Shown in pieces: positions 37,801 through 47,250 of a stretch of 64,000 nucleotides of DNA (positions within the stretch are counted from its first letter, which is position 1; every line of letters begins with the position of its first letter). Where the stretch lies: positions 1,054,001-1,118,000 of the forward strand of contig NZ_JBEWCD010000001.1 in assembly GCF_040530035.1 (NCBI RefSeq). Reading direction: 5' to 3'. The notes under the pieces were generated by a model. The model made no database searches and was not told where the DNA came from. It saw only the letters and a program-made list of their open reading frames with translations. Source of the stretch: Roseibium sp. HPY-6. GTDB lineage: Bacteria > Pseudomonadota > Alphaproteobacteria > Rhizobiales > Stappiaceae. Made by a program: the position numbers and the translations under genes.

Positions 37801-38748
37801 ATGCGATTTCCGGAAAATTCAGCAAAGATCCGCTCTGTCTGCGTGCTCCTTTTTGAAAACTTTTCAAATCATTGCCTTGCAAATGCAATCGAACCCCTTC
37901 GAGCCGCAAACACGATTGCGCGGCAAAAGCTTTACACGTGGGAGCACTTCAGTCTGGATGGAGGAACGGTGAGGTCTTCCAGCGGCTTGCCCGTTGAGAC
38001 AATATCCATGTCCAGATTCGCTCCAAAAGGCGACTATCTTTTCGCAATGCCAAGCTACGGCTATACCAAAATGGCAAATCCCAAGATGGGCGAAACACTG
38101 CGTGCGGCACGCAATCGTTTTACCAACCTTGTCGGAATGGATACCGGTGCTTGGCTGCTGGCGAAAGCAGGGCTGCTGGATGGTCTGAGAGCGACAATTC
38201 ACTGGGACGAAATAACAAGCTTCATGGAAACTTTTCCTGAGGTGCATGTGGTTCAAGATCGCTACGTTGTTGAGAAGGGCATTGCGACCTGCGGCGGGGC
38301 ATCGACCGCCTTCGAATTGACGCTGGAACTGATCAGACAGGAACACAGTCCGATGTTTGCGCTCGAAATCGCGGCGCTCTTTATGCACGGCGACAATCTG
38401 GAAATGCAGAGCCCGTTGCAGCGCTGGTCCACAGATTCCCTTGTGCGCAGCGCAACAACTCTCATGCGCCGAACAATCGAAACACCTTTGTCGATCCCTG
38501 ACCTCGCCGGCAAATTGAGAACAGATCAACGCACGCTTGAGAAGCGCTTCAAAAGCGAGATGAAGATGACACCGTTGTCTGTCTACAAGGGCATAAGACT
38601 TCGCGAGGCGCGCCGCCTGGTAGAACTGTCGGCATTGAGTATCGAAGAAATTGCAGCACGGTGCGGTTACCAGAACACAAGCGCAATGATACGCGCCTTC
38701 AGGCAGGAATTTGGAGTAACTCCCGGACACTGCAGGAGTTCCGGCTGA
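37801..38748 (+). CDS. GlxA-type AraC regulator (CdhR/GbdR-like)
   Basis: 315 residues. The N-terminal DJ-1/PfpI-like domain (about 1-195) includes VGMDTGAWLLAKAGLLDG and ATCGGASTAFELTLELI. The C-terminal AraC domain (about 215-312) includes SIPDLAGKLRTDQRTLEKRF and SIEEIAARCGYQNTSAMIRAF. This domain order is that of CdhR and GbdR, the carnitine and glycine-betaine regulators of pseudomonads. It is divergent from the carnitine operon, so activation of that operon is the natural role. Confidence 0.9.
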   Translation: MRFPENSAKIRSVCVLLFENFSNHCLANAIEPLRAANTIARQKLYTWEHFSLDGGTVRSSSGLPVETISMSRFAPKGDYLFAMPSYGYTKMANPKMGETLRAARNRFTNLVGMDTGAWLLAKAGLLDGLRATIHWDEITSFMETFPEVHVVQDRYVVEKGIATCGGASTAFELTLELIRQEHSPMFALEIAALFMHGDNLEMQSPLQRWSTDSLVRSATTLMRRTIETPLSIPDLAGKLRTDQRTLEKRFKSEMKMTPLSVYKGIRLREARRLVELSALSIEEIAARCGYQNTSAMIRAFRQEFGVTPGHCRSSG

Positions 38749-38786
38749 CCGCAGGCGAGTTCTCAATCTTGGATGATCTAACGAAC

Positions 38787-41048
38787 TCAATTTGCCGGCT
38801 GAAGCGCCCCGACAACAGCCGTCCCGTCAGTCGGGATCGTCCGGCCTCGCATATCGACCGCGAACTCTGTTTGCCCTGCCGGGATAGTCGGCAGGTTGTG
38901 CAATGGCCCCGGCGTGTAGTCTCCACCACCCGGCCCAGAGACATCACTTGATTGATCATTTACCCAATCAGGGGTCAGCGAAAGTATTCCACCGAATATG
39001 TGATCATTCGGCCCTTCGGTATCGGCCTTCGCATCACCGAGTGCTTCACCAATCCAAGCTGAGAACCTGTAATTCGAATTATCTGAAACCGCACGAATAG
39101 CCATCGGACCTGTATCGACACCGTGACGGATCGCCCAGTTGCCTATTCGATTACCGTCTGCGAATTTGCTTGAGGTTACCGCTTCGAAATAATCTGTCTT
39201 ACAATTCCACTGCCAGTGGTAGGAATGACGACTGACCACGTCTTTAAGGATTGTGACATTCCCCACATCCTGATACGCGATGTTCGTGCGTTGACCGACA
39301 ACAGTGTTACCGCTCTCGGTAACGTTCGTGATGGCAGTCACATCGCTATCACCGGAAATGTATGCGGCAGCCTGAAAACCTAAAAGGGTATGGATTTCAA
39401 CCACATTTCCGACTGCAGCCCACCCCATCGAACCAATAGCTGTGTCTTCTAGCGAAAGTGATGGTCCACTGTTACCCGGCTTGGAAAAGTAGTTCCACAT
39501 GCAAAGGCTGCCATTGGGTACACCAAGAGACGCGGCTTGAAGAACCCGCCATCCATCCGCACTACAAGCAATGATGTTGTAAGGTGTATTCGGCGCGAAT
39601 GTGCAGCCCGCAACGATGGTTGTGTTGCCAATATTAGTGACGAACTGATGGCCAAATCCGGTGTTTTCCCCACTACAGTTGATGATCTGGCAGCGACCGT
39701 ATTGAACTGTCCAAGCGTCGTAGTAGTTTTGACCGGTGCTTAGTTCGAAGGTGCAGTTTTTGGCGACGAGTAAACCTGACGACTGGTTGTTTCCGTTCAT
39801 CCAAATAAGTTGCGAATTCTTACGAATGATCAGATTGTGGATGACCATCTTCCTGGGAATGTTATCAGTCGTGTAATGGATGCCCGGATCACCCCAACGT
39901 GAAGTAGCATCATCACCTGAAACAAAGAGGGGAAGTTTGTCCATTGCCCCGGTCATATTGCCGGACATTGCACCCTCATAGGTAACGCCTGCGCTGAACT
40001 TCATACGCACCCCGGAAAGGTTATTCCATCCGTTCTGGACAGAGTTTTCCGCCTTGGCGGCCAGGGCAGCGCTGGATATATCCGCGAACGGATTAGCGCG
40101 GGCAGTCGCTTCGTTCGTATTCGCAGCAGGAGAACCGGCACCGACACCGTCGATGAAAACATAGACGGGGGTGTAGTACGTTCCGCCGATGTTGCAGATT
40201 GCGCGCAGCGTGGAGATATTTCCGGAGAGGTACGCTTCGCCATCAATCGAAATCTGGAAGGGGTCGCCAATCCAGGGATGGATTATCGCATCCACGGTGA
40301 TGAATTCGCCGTCTATGAAAGTAGAAAGGTCCCAATTCGGCTGGAAGTAGTTGGCGTAGAGGCCCGACGCGCTGTACTGGCTTGTAGATAGTGTCGAAAC
40401 GGTGCTGGTGACCGTATTCGTTCCGTCCGAAGCGATGAATTGAACCGCGCGGACAGGACGCCCCTGTTGTGCGTGGCGATGGTATATGCAGAGCTTAGGT
40501 GCCCACGAAGCGGAGGTGACTTCCTGATCTTCCTCTTCCAGCCATGCAAGCTGCGGGGTGTAGTAAGAAAGCGCCGAATTGTTCGTGACCGCCACGGTGC
40601 CGCCAGAATTGACTTCGCCGCCTCCACCCGTTCCATTGTTGGTGTAAAGGGATGCGGCGGCGATCGCGGTGACAATGTCGTCGGAATAGATCCTGTCGGA
40701 CAAGGACATGACCACTCTGAGGTCGCCCGCGAATTCCGTCACCTCCCAAAGCACACCATTCGGGAACGGTTGACGAATGACCGACGTCGCGATCACCTTG
40801 CGTTGGAGTTTGGTCTCGTTGCCTACCGCATCCCAGGACTTTGACAAGACAGTAAGCTCGAGCCCAGGCGAAACGACGTTGTTGAGACCACTATAGACCC
40901 CGCCGTCGACCGCTTGATCGATCGTCATGGTTGCTTGCCAGCCGTCCGGCGCGATCACGAGAGACGAAATCATATTGTCTGTCGCTGATGATGGAACACC
41001 CACAGCGATCGATGGGATCGACAGCCCGAATTCAAAACCAAGATCCAT
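38787..41048 (-). CDS. Phage tailspike-like protein
   Basis: 753 residues, rich in Gly, Ser, Thr and Asn with few charged residues. The middle part (about 350-650) has short beta-strand repeats such as MVIHNLIIRKNSQLIWMNG and TTIVAGCTFAPNTPYN, typical of right-handed beta-helix receptor-binding proteins. Its place as last gene after the lysis cassette fits a host-recognition or depolymerase protein. No catalytic motif is recognised. The beta-helix reading is by eye. Confidence 0.65.
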   Translation of the reverse strand: MDLGFEFGLSIPSIAVGVPSSATDNMISSLVIAPDGWQATMTIDQAVDGGVYSGLNNVVSPGLELTVLSKSWDAVGNETKLQRKVIATSVIRQPFPNGVLWEVTEFAGDLRVVMSLSDRIYSDDIVTAIAAASLYTNNGTGGGGEVNSGGTVAVTNNSALSYYTPQLAWLEEEDQEVTSASWAPKLCIYHRHAQQGRPVRAVQFIASDGTNTVTSTVSTLSTSQYSASGLYANYFQPNWDLSTFIDGEFITVDAIIHPWIGDPFQISIDGEAYLSGNISTLRAICNIGGTYYTPVYVFIDGVGAGSPAANTNEATARANPFADISSAALAAKAENSVQNGWNNLSGVRMKFSAGVTYEGAMSGNMTGAMDKLPLFVSGDDATSRWGDPGIHYTTDNIPRKMVIHNLIIRKNSQLIWMNGNNQSSGLLVAKNCTFELSTGQNYYDAWTVQYGRCQIINCSGENTGFGHQFVTNIGNTTIVAGCTFAPNTPYNIIACSADGWRVLQAASLGVPNGSLCMWNYFSKPGNSGPSLSLEDTAIGSMGWAAVGNVVEIHTLLGFQAAAYISGDSDVTAITNVTESGNTVVGQRTNIAYQDVGNVTILKDVVSRHSYHWQWNCKTDYFEAVTSSKFADGNRIGNWAIRHGVDTGPMAIRAVSDNSNYRFSAWIGEALGDAKADTEGPNDHIFGGILSLTPDWVNDQSSDVSGPGGGDYTPGPLHNLPTIPAGQTEFAVDMRGRTIPTDGTAVVGALQPAN

Positions 41049-41082
41049 TTGAAAACATCCTATTCAAATCGAGCGGCGAGCC

Positions 41083-41388
41083 TTACTTCGAGACAAACGC
41101 AACTTTTCCACCTTCACCACAGCTCAAGACCAGAGACTGACCAACGCCCAGGAACCAGCGAGGGGTTGCTGCAGCGTTTGGACTTTTGCCCAGGGCAACG
41201 TAAAGCGCTGTGTCGCCGGAATTCACAAGGCGGGCAAAATCCTGCGTACCTGCCATTATGTTGGACGGTGTTGCAGCTATGACCATTGTTTCAGAAGCGG
41301 TTGCACTGCCATCAAAAGCAGGCATCGCGGAGCCATTTGACGATCGGCCCGAAACAGGGGCAAACGTCACTTCCAATTCAGCGGGCAT
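41083..41388 (-). CDS. Small phage structural protein, unknown
   Basis: 101 residues, beta-rich (ARLVNSGDTALYVALGKSP, RWFLGVGQSLVLSCGEGGKVAF). Similar small proteins accompany tailspike genes in many phages. It lies 1 base after the 60-residue membrane gene stop and 34 bases before the tailspike-like gene. Function is unknown. Confidence 0.65.
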   Translation of the reverse strand: MPAELEVTFAPVSGRSSNGSAMPAFDGSATASETMVIAATPSNIMAGTQDFARLVNSGDTALYVALGKSPNAAATPRWFLGVGQSLVLSCGEGGKVAFVSK

Positions 41389-41389
41389 A

Positions 41390-41572
41390 CTATTTATCCT
41401 TCCTGTTGAATGGTTTGATCCAGGTACTGTGAACTTTTGCGAGGATCTGAACGATCAGCCAGATTGCGCCCAGAACCGGCAAAACGAGCTGTGCTTCGCC
41501 GGCTATCCACTCCACCACCTTATGCACCTGCGACCAGCTGAGCGCTGTCAGCGCGACTGGTGCTGTAATCAT
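41390..41572 (-). CDS. Small phage membrane protein in lysis cassette
   Basis: 60 residues from ATG 41572, 11 bases after the holin stop; the longer frame overlaps the holin gene. One hydrophobic helix (QLVLPVLGAIWLIVQILA) is followed by a basic tail (KPFNRKDK). Its position beside holin and endolysin suggests a second holin, antiholin or spanin-like part. Confidence 0.6.
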   Translation of the reverse strand: MITAPVALTALSWSQVHKVVEWIAGEAQLVLPVLGAIWLIVQILAKVHSTWIKPFNRKDK

Positions 41573-41583
41573 GTCTTGCTTGT

Positions 41584-41970
41584 TCAACGCCGCCCCCGGA
41601 TTGCGCTTGAGAGTGCTTGCGCCGTCGCGACGAGACCGCCCGATCCGAAGATTGAGGCAACAATGGTGTCGACATACGGCTTCACCGATGGCGGGTAGTC
41701 CGCCACCGACCATGAGAAATCAAAATTCGTGTCGATAGTGATTGCGAAAAACCAAAGCCCGACCGACCCGGAGAACAGGCACCAGATTGCCCAGAAGACC
41801 CTATATCTGCGAGCGTCCGCCCGTTCTTCAGCTGCGGTCTCCGCATAGCGATTTACCGCGTTGGCGCGGATATCCTGGCGCTTGGTGTCGTTACTCACAT
41901 AGTGGTCAACACTGTCGAAGATCCGAGAGAACGGGCCCCCCAGGAACAGGGATGCAATTTTGCCCCACAT
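41584..41970 (-). CDS. Holin (3TM, GTA/phage type)
   Basis: 128 residues from ATG 41970, which shares its A with the endolysin stop (TGATG). Hydrophobic spans at about 58-80 and 95-125 follow an N-terminal amphipathic part beginning WGKIASLFLGGP. This matches the holin family with three spans known from gene-transfer-agent release. It permeabilises the inner membrane so the endolysin can reach the wall. Confidence 0.8.
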   Translation of the reverse strand: MWGKIASLFLGGPFSRIFDSVDHYVSNDTKRQDIRANAVNRYAETAAEERADARRYRVFWAIWCLFSGSVGLWFFAITIDTNFDFSWSVADYPPSVKPYVDTIVASIFGSGGLVATAQALSSAIRGRR

Positions 41971-42872
41971 CACGCCACCTCGCGGCCAAACAGCTTGTTG
42001 AGGCGGCGCTGAATGACATCCCGATAGCGCCAGGCAAAATAGATGGCTGCCAGAATGGTGACAAACGCGGAAACCTCGAGCCAGGGAAAGCCAGCAGCAG
42101 CCGCTCCGATACCCGACACCACAGAGAGCCCCCCGCCCTTCTGCGCAGCATCGCGAACCGCAATCCCGTCTCTACGAAGTTGGGCGATGGTCGCAGGTCC
42201 AATGATCCCGTCATTGGCCAGATGCGGGTGCGTCTTCTGATAGGCCAGAACTGCGGCTTTGGTTTTTCTGCCCATCCAGCCGTCAATGATGCCAGGATCG
42301 AAGCCGAAGTGCTTCAAACTCTCCTGGGCTTCCTTGACAACCGGATCCGGCTCCGCAGGCCGGGAAGCACTCTCCTTGCGCTGCTTCCCCTCACCGACAC
42401 CGGCGTAAACTCCCGTCAGGAAAAGGTGTGCTTCCTCTTTCCGGCGCCGGACAAGACCTGGCAGTTTCCGTCCACCGGCTCTGTTGTAATTTTTAGCCCA
42501 ATGCGCCGCCGCCTCTTCTCGGCGGTCAGCCTTCCAGAGCTGCGCCGCCTTCCACGACATGAACTTACCGCCAAGGTTGAAAGTGGCCGAAACGGCAGCG
42601 TCGAATTCATGCTGCGTGGCATCCCTTGGCATCCCTGCTTCCACCGGCGGCTCATATTCTTCATCGAGCGCCGCTCTCAAAATCCGTTGATTTTGAGAGC
42701 GAGTGATCGTGTCACCGGATTTGAGTTTCCGGCCCCATAATTTGCGGAATTGACTGCTTCGATTGGTGAAGCCCGTTCCAATCGTCAAGACGCCGACGGG
42801 ATCAAGGTAAGCGCGCGACACAAATCCTTCATGTGCCTCGATGAAGTCTATGCCAGTGTGGCTGGTCTTCAT
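41970..42872 (-). CDS. Endolysin: GH24 lysozyme with peptidoglycan-binding domain and C-terminal anchor
   Basis: 300 residues. The T4-lysozyme-type domain (1-~150) has the catalytic glutamate in EAHEGF and the LTIGTGFTNR loop. A peptidoglycan-binding domain follows (about 185-235: LKHFGFDPGIIDGWMGRKT). The protein ends with a membrane span (about 262-282) and basic tail. A C-terminal anchor is unusual in classic endolysins but occurs in GTA-type ones. Translation is coupled to the holin. A terminator precedes the gene. Confidence 0.9.
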   Translation of the reverse strand: MKTSHTGIDFIEAHEGFVSRAYLDPVGVLTIGTGFTNRSSQFRKLWGRKLKSGDTITRSQNQRILRAALDEEYEPPVEAGMPRDATQHEFDAAVSATFNLGGKFMSWKAAQLWKADRREEAAAHWAKNYNRAGGRKLPGLVRRRKEEAHLFLTGVYAGVGEGKQRKESASRPAEPDPVVKEAQESLKHFGFDPGIIDGWMGRKTKAAVLAYQKTHPHLANDGIIGPATIAQLRRDGIAVRDAAQKGGGLSVVSGIGAAAAGFPWLEVSAFVTILAAIYFAWRYRDVIQRRLNKLFGREVA

Positions 42873-42890
42873 GAAGATCCTTTCAGATAC

Positions 42891-42913
42891 AAAAAAACCG
42901 CCTCAGGGGCGGT
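42891..42913 (-). terminator. Intrinsic terminator between tail and lysis genes
   Basis: On the minus strand ACCGCC-CCTGA-GGCGGT is followed by seven T residues. It ends the tail-gene transcript before the lysis cassette. Confidence 0.85.
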
Positions 42914-43044
42914 GTGTCTGGATCATTTTTTTGAGATTTTAGAGCCCCTCGATCGTGCACCTAAGTGCAGCCAAGTTACTACCTGTCAGCCTAAAGCTGC
43001 TTGTGAATGAGGGAGCAGTGAGTGCGGTCCAAGGAATTGATTGT

Positions 43045-43566
43045 TTAGGTTGGCCAGTAGCTGTTATCAGCATAATCGAATGGAATCGCTCCCATTGCCT
43101 GCAACGCAAAACTCGCCTGCCAAATGGCCTGGCGGATTGCGGTCAAGGCGACAAGGATCTGCTGCCATTCGTGGGCAGTTACGGTCGTGGCACCGGTTTC
43201 CGTAACGATGTTGAACGGATCGCCATGACGGCCGAGGTTGATGGCCGCCTGCGCGCCTTTGGTAACCTCGTCCCAACCGCTTATATCGGTTTCGGTCATC
43301 GCAAAGGTGTGAACACCACGGGCGTCTGCAAAGTTGTATTCGAAACCCAGCGCGAGACGCCGGTCGCGCTCCGCACGGACGTCCTCTTTTGTCGGTGCCG
43401 CCGGATTATGCTGCCAAACCTTATTCTCCGGGTCATAGACATGATCGGCACTCGGTTGGAGAGGCACCTGGATCCAGCCGACCGGATATCGATTTAAATA
43501 CTCCTCCGAAGGGTAGCCCGTTGTTTGCCAATAGCCGTTTGTTGGGTGAAAAAATCCATACTCCAT
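43045..43566 (-). CDS. Phage DUF4376-domain protein
   Basis: 173 residues. The C-terminal DUF4376 part reads RLALGFEYNFADARGVHTF, then TGATTVTAHEWQQILVAL. Proteins of this family sit next to tail-fibre genes in many prophages and are thought to be fibre-associated or chaperone-like. It lies 2 bases after the tail-fibre gene and ends before a terminator. Confidence 0.8.
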   Translation of the reverse strand: MEYGFFHPTNGYWQTTGYPSEEYLNRYPVGWIQVPLQPSADHVYDPENKVWQHNPAAPTKEDVRAERDRRLALGFEYNFADARGVHTFAMTETDISGWDEVTKGAQAAINLGRHGDPFNIVTETGATTVTAHEWQQILVALTAIRQAIWQASFALQAMGAIPFDYADNSYWPT

Positions 43567-43568
43567 AA

Positions 43569-45002
43569 CTATCTAAGCTCCTGCCAAACGATTGCGGTAC
43601 CAGTATTCAAGCGGTAGTAGTGCCCCGACGGTATGACTATGGCAAAACCACCGCCACCATTGATGCCTCCTGAGCAACGAAAAACAGGAGACCATACCAG
43701 CCCATCTTCAGACACTTGAAACGAGTGAAGCGCCGTGGAAATCTGTGACCCAGAGCCGGTCAAAGTCAGATAAAGCTGGATTGGCCGGCCAGACGTGTTT
43801 TGGTAAGCCACGCCGGTCATGCGATCTACGGTCATATTTTGCCAAACTTGGTTCTGACCAACGCTAAGCATATCATGGAATATATTATTCACATCCATGA
43901 CTCGCATTTTGCCTGCGCTGTCATCCCAAAGGATGGGACGACTTACGCCGTTCGTATGATCGCGCAGTGACACAAAGGTGTCGTTGTTCGCGTCTTTGCC
44001 GAAGAAACCAGCGATTTGATTGTCAATGCCGCGGATTTCGATACCAGTATTGATTGTTCGTAGTCTTTCACCGCCGCCGAAAAAAGCGCGTACGTACTGT
44101 CCATCCTGAATGACGATACAATTCTGCTGCACACCACTGGAATTAGTACCGATAAAGCCGGTATTCGCACCGTTCAGTAGATTGCGAAAAAGCAGGCCAC
44201 CAGTGTCTCGATGGTCAAGGTAAGAGTTAAAGCCATCATGGAACAGATTCATGTTACCCGCGTCTCCGAACCTGGCTCGAAGTCCGTCGTTCCACTGAGT
44301 GTCTGAATTCACGATTGTATTCTGGGTGGCAGAAACATACGCATCGGTGAGTGTCCCTGCTGCTGCCTCCGCTGCCGCCTGTGCTGTTTCGGCGGCCGCT
44401 TGAGCGGTTTCCGCTTTGTCTTCAGCGGCTTCCGCGTTCGCTTCAGCAACCTGAGCTGCATCACGCGCAGCCAACGCTGAAGCGGTGTAAGCGGTGATTT
44501 GTTCGCCGTCGATCAGCACCGGTACAAGTTTATCGCCACTTCTGACAAAACCGTAGCCATCGGGAAGATCGGGCACTTCCAGATCCGGGAGCGAACCGGC
44601 AAGACTTGGAGAGATTCTCAAAGACCGGTTTACCTCGCCAGCGATCGACTGAACTTGCAGCGTGGTTCTGTCCATGCCGCGTTCAAGCACTGCGGGATCG
44701 ATCTCGCCCCCATCGAGGGAAAGTGGCTGGCCGTATCGACTGGTCAAGATCACGGTCAGTCGTTCGCCAGTTTGCAGATCAGCAGCCGAAAAATACACCG
44801 TTCCTGGTGAAAAATTCCCCCCCGTGAAAGACCAGTTGCCAGGCGATTGCTGGAAACTCCATTCCGTGTCGGTTCCGCCCGTATCGGTATGGATAACCCT
44901 AAGGTCGTTTTCATCGACGAACTGAAAGTTCAAATCGATGCGATCCGTCACTCCGTCGCCCAAAATCTGAGCCCGGGTGTTTGTCAATATGGATACAGTC
45001 AT
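43569..45002 (-). CDS. Tail fibre protein (T7-type N-terminus)
   Basis: 477 residues. Residues 1-~130 match the T7 tail-fibre attachment domain (DRIDLNFQFVDENDLRVIH, then LTSRYGQPLSLDGGEIDPA). An Ala/Glu-rich coiled coil follows (about 178-215: AEANAEAAEDKAETAQAAA), then a beta-rich tip. The N-terminus joins the tail, the tip binds the host. Confidence 0.88.
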   Translation of the reverse strand: MTVSILTNTRAQILGDGVTDRIDLNFQFVDENDLRVIHTDTGGTDTEWSFQQSPGNWSFTGGNFSPGTVYFSAADLQTGERLTVILTSRYGQPLSLDGGEIDPAVLERGMDRTTLQVQSIAGEVNRSLRISPSLAGSLPDLEVPDLPDGYGFVRSGDKLVPVLIDGEQITAYTASALAARDAAQVAEANAEAAEDKAETAQAAAETAQAAAEAAAGTLTDAYVSATQNTIVNSDTQWNDGLRARFGDAGNMNLFHDGFNSYLDHRDTGGLLFRNLLNGANTGFIGTNSSGVQQNCIVIQDGQYVRAFFGGGERLRTINTGIEIRGIDNQIAGFFGKDANNDTFVSLRDHTNGVSRPILWDDSAGKMRVMDVNNIFHDMLSVGQNQVWQNMTVDRMTGVAYQNTSGRPIQLYLTLTGSGSQISTALHSFQVSEDGLVWSPVFRCSGGINGGGGFAIVIPSGHYYRLNTGTAIVWQELR

Positions 45003-45137
45003 TTTAGGTCTCGTGGTTCGTGAATGCTAAAGCCAATCGAAAGCACTCAGTGCGCCTCGATCGCGTGCAATGATTGAATTCACTCCCTGGATTCTTGAGG
45101 AACCAACCAACGCCTATAAGCATCGCTCTGCGTGTTT
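45003..45137. other. Short gap between phage genes
   Basis: 135 bases, AT-richer than the flanking genes. No gene, and no clear promoter could be named. Confidence 0.3.
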
Positions 45138-46697
45138 TCACACTTTCCCAAACGTGCTTGCTATGAGCCGATCTGTTGCGGGATTGTGACTGGTAGTCTC
45201 GCGGATCTGGCGTGCGTACCGCTTGCCGAAGTCTACTTGCCGCTCGTCGCGAGTTTGCCGTTGGTTCGACCGGGCCAGTAGCTCTGCGGTTTCCACCGGT
45301 TCTAGACCAAAGCGGGATTGCAGCACATTTGATTTCAAGGTTGCTGCTCTGAGCCGATCTCCAGCATCTGCCGGCACGGCAGGCCCGCTGCCTGAGCGTT
45401 CGAACGCGGATAGAAATTCAACTGCCCTGACGACTTCATTCGAATGCGGGCTTTGCAGGTTTCTGACAAGTGCATTTTCAAACCGCCGCGGCAAGATGCC
45501 TTTGGTGCGCAGCACACCCAGCGCAAGTGTGCCTGGATCGTCTTCGCCGCTAACAAGGTGAGAATATGCCAGATCAGCTTTGGCCTGATCATTGTGCCCC
45601 AGCCCGTCTCCCGGTTCGCTGCTCAATGACCATTCGATGGCTGAAAGCTTGCCGGAGCGATCATCAAGCGCCGCACGGTATTCGTTGAGCAGTTGCAGCT
45701 TCGTGTGCGTGTCCAGATTGGCCGAACGCGTGATCTCTTCGGGATCGAACGGTTCTTCGGCAGACGACATACGTTCCACCAGCGTCTGCGCTTCAAGAGA
45801 AGATTTTTGCGCCTTTTTTCTCAATGCATCGGCAAGCAGCCTGTTTCGGCTTTGAGAGGACAGCTGGTAAGCCCGTTCCATAAATTGAGATGCGCCCCGG
45901 TTTGCGGATCTAGTGCCTGCATCCTCATCATACCCGGGTTCCCCGCTTCCGCCGCCGCGTTCAACCAAACGCGTCAGTCCTTCGATCTGGTCGTTTAAAG
46001 GCAAACTGCTGATCCAGTTCTCAAGCAGCTTTTCCTGGCCGTCTCGCAAGGCTTGCCGCTTCAATCCACGCGGCAAGGGCGTTATCTCAACCAGATTCCG
46101 ATGCTGCTCCAGTGCTTCGTCGATACTGTCTGGGAACTGTCCGACCAGATCCGAGGCCCGTTCCACGGACTCCCGCACGCCATTCAGGTAGTTCGATTTG
46201 CTGAGATCTGCTTCCGTCGCCGCGATACCATAGCGAAGCTGCTCCTCCCCGCGCGCTGTTTCCGCATCGAAAATCTCTTTCTGCGCCTCCGGCAGATCCG
46301 CGAAAACCCTGGACTTGTTGTCCGACATGAACTCCAGCAAGGCTTCGCTGATCTGCGCACTCTCCGGCCTGGCCGGATCTGCGGAGTCCTGCGCTGAAGG
46401 CAGTCTCATCAGTACGTCGTACTGATGCCTCTCAGCCGCTTTCTTGGCGGAATATATCTCGCTTCTCAGCGTCAGATCATCTGAACGAGCCTTTGCTTCA
46501 TCTCGTTCCAAAGTGTCTTTCCGCTCAGCATGAAACCTGTTCGCCACTGCTGAAAGGTCTTCGATGTCTTTTGCCGAGCGGCTGATTTGAGTGCCGAGAG
46601 TTGCCGTCGCGGATCCGACCGCGGTATCGGCGATTACTTGCGGTGTACCAACGCCCGGCAGCGTCTGGCTACCGCTGAATTTCTGCAATCGTGCCAT
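45138..46697 (-). CDS. Internal virion-like protein (position of T7 gp15/gp16)
   Basis: 519 residues, almost entirely helical and charged, with heptad-like stretches (ERDEAKARSDDLTLRSEI). It starts MARLQKFSGSQTLPGVGTP, a Pro/Gly N-terminus common in phage ejection proteins. No lytic domain is seen. By position between the gp14-like and fibre genes it should be an ejection or core protein. Confidence 0.6.
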   Translation of the reverse strand: MARLQKFSGSQTLPGVGTPQVIADTAVGSATATLGTQISRSAKDIEDLSAVANRFHAERKDTLERDEAKARSDDLTLRSEIYSAKKAAERHQYDVLMRLPSAQDSADPARPESAQISEALLEFMSDNKSRVFADLPEAQKEIFDAETARGEEQLRYGIAATEADLSKSNYLNGVRESVERASDLVGQFPDSIDEALEQHRNLVEITPLPRGLKRQALRDGQEKLLENWISSLPLNDQIEGLTRLVERGGGSGEPGYDEDAGTRSANRGASQFMERAYQLSSQSRNRLLADALRKKAQKSSLEAQTLVERMSSAEEPFDPEEITRSANLDTHTKLQLLNEYRAALDDRSGKLSAIEWSLSSEPGDGLGHNDQAKADLAYSHLVSGEDDPGTLALGVLRTKGILPRRFENALVRNLQSPHSNEVVRAVEFLSAFERSGSGPAVPADAGDRLRAATLKSNVLQSRFGLEPVETAELLARSNQRQTRDERQVDFGKRYARQIRETTSHNPATDRLIASTFGKV

Positions 46698-46751
46698 CTG
46701 AATTCCAAAATGTTGCTTGGTAAGAGGTGATGCCGGTTATGCGCCAACGCG

Positions 46752-47249
46752 TCACTTTCCGGAAAAGTGCCGGTAAGCACTGTCGCCGAGCGTTGTCAGA
46801 GCACTTGTTGCGCCGTCGAGAAGCGCCCCGAAGGCGCCAATCCGTCCGGCTTTACGGTGCGAGGTCGCTCGTTCGCGGGCCGTATTTGCCTGAAAGCTCA
46901 GGTTGTCGCGCTGCCCTTCGGTCCGGTAGCGAATGGCTTCGATGTTCTGCGCCGTTTCATAGGCGTTGTCGTCGGCGACATCACTCAGGGATCCGGTCTC
47001 CGAAAGACCTCGTTCAGCACCGGCAGCCCGGTTGAAACCCATGATCCGCTGGTAACTTTCAAGCGTTCGCTTGCGCTCAAACGACCCTTGCGTCTGACTG
47101 ACTTCCTTTTGTCTTTCCGCCAATTCGGCGCGCCGCTCTTCGGCTTTCGCCTGGGCGTCCGCCTGTTGGCGGATGCCCTGCGCTTGCACGGCGCTTCCGG
47201 CAAGCGATCCGACAACGGAAACAGCTGCAATCACTGCTGGGTGACACAT
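46752..47249 (-). CDS. Internal virion protein, T7 gp14-like
   Basis: 165 residues from ATG 47249, which begins next to the stop of the tail tubular B gene. It starts with MCHPAVIAAVSVVGSLAGS, the Met-Cys plus hydrophobic head of gp14-type proteins, followed by a Gln/Ala/Arg-rich helix. gp14-like proteins are ejected into the outer membrane during infection. Confidence 0.72.
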   Translation of the reverse strand: MCHPAVIAAVSVVGSLAGSAVQAQGIRQQADAQAKAEERRAELAERQKEVSQTQGSFERKRTLESYQRIMGFNRAAGAERGLSETGSLSDVADDNAYETAQNIEAIRYRTEGQRDNLSFQANTARERATSHRKAGRIGAFGALLDGATSALTTLGDSAYRHFSGK

Positions 47250-47250
47250 T

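Noticed and set aside
38749..38786. Phage attachment site at the left edge of the prophage
   Set aside because: No repeat matching the right edge and no tRNA gene could be found by eye.
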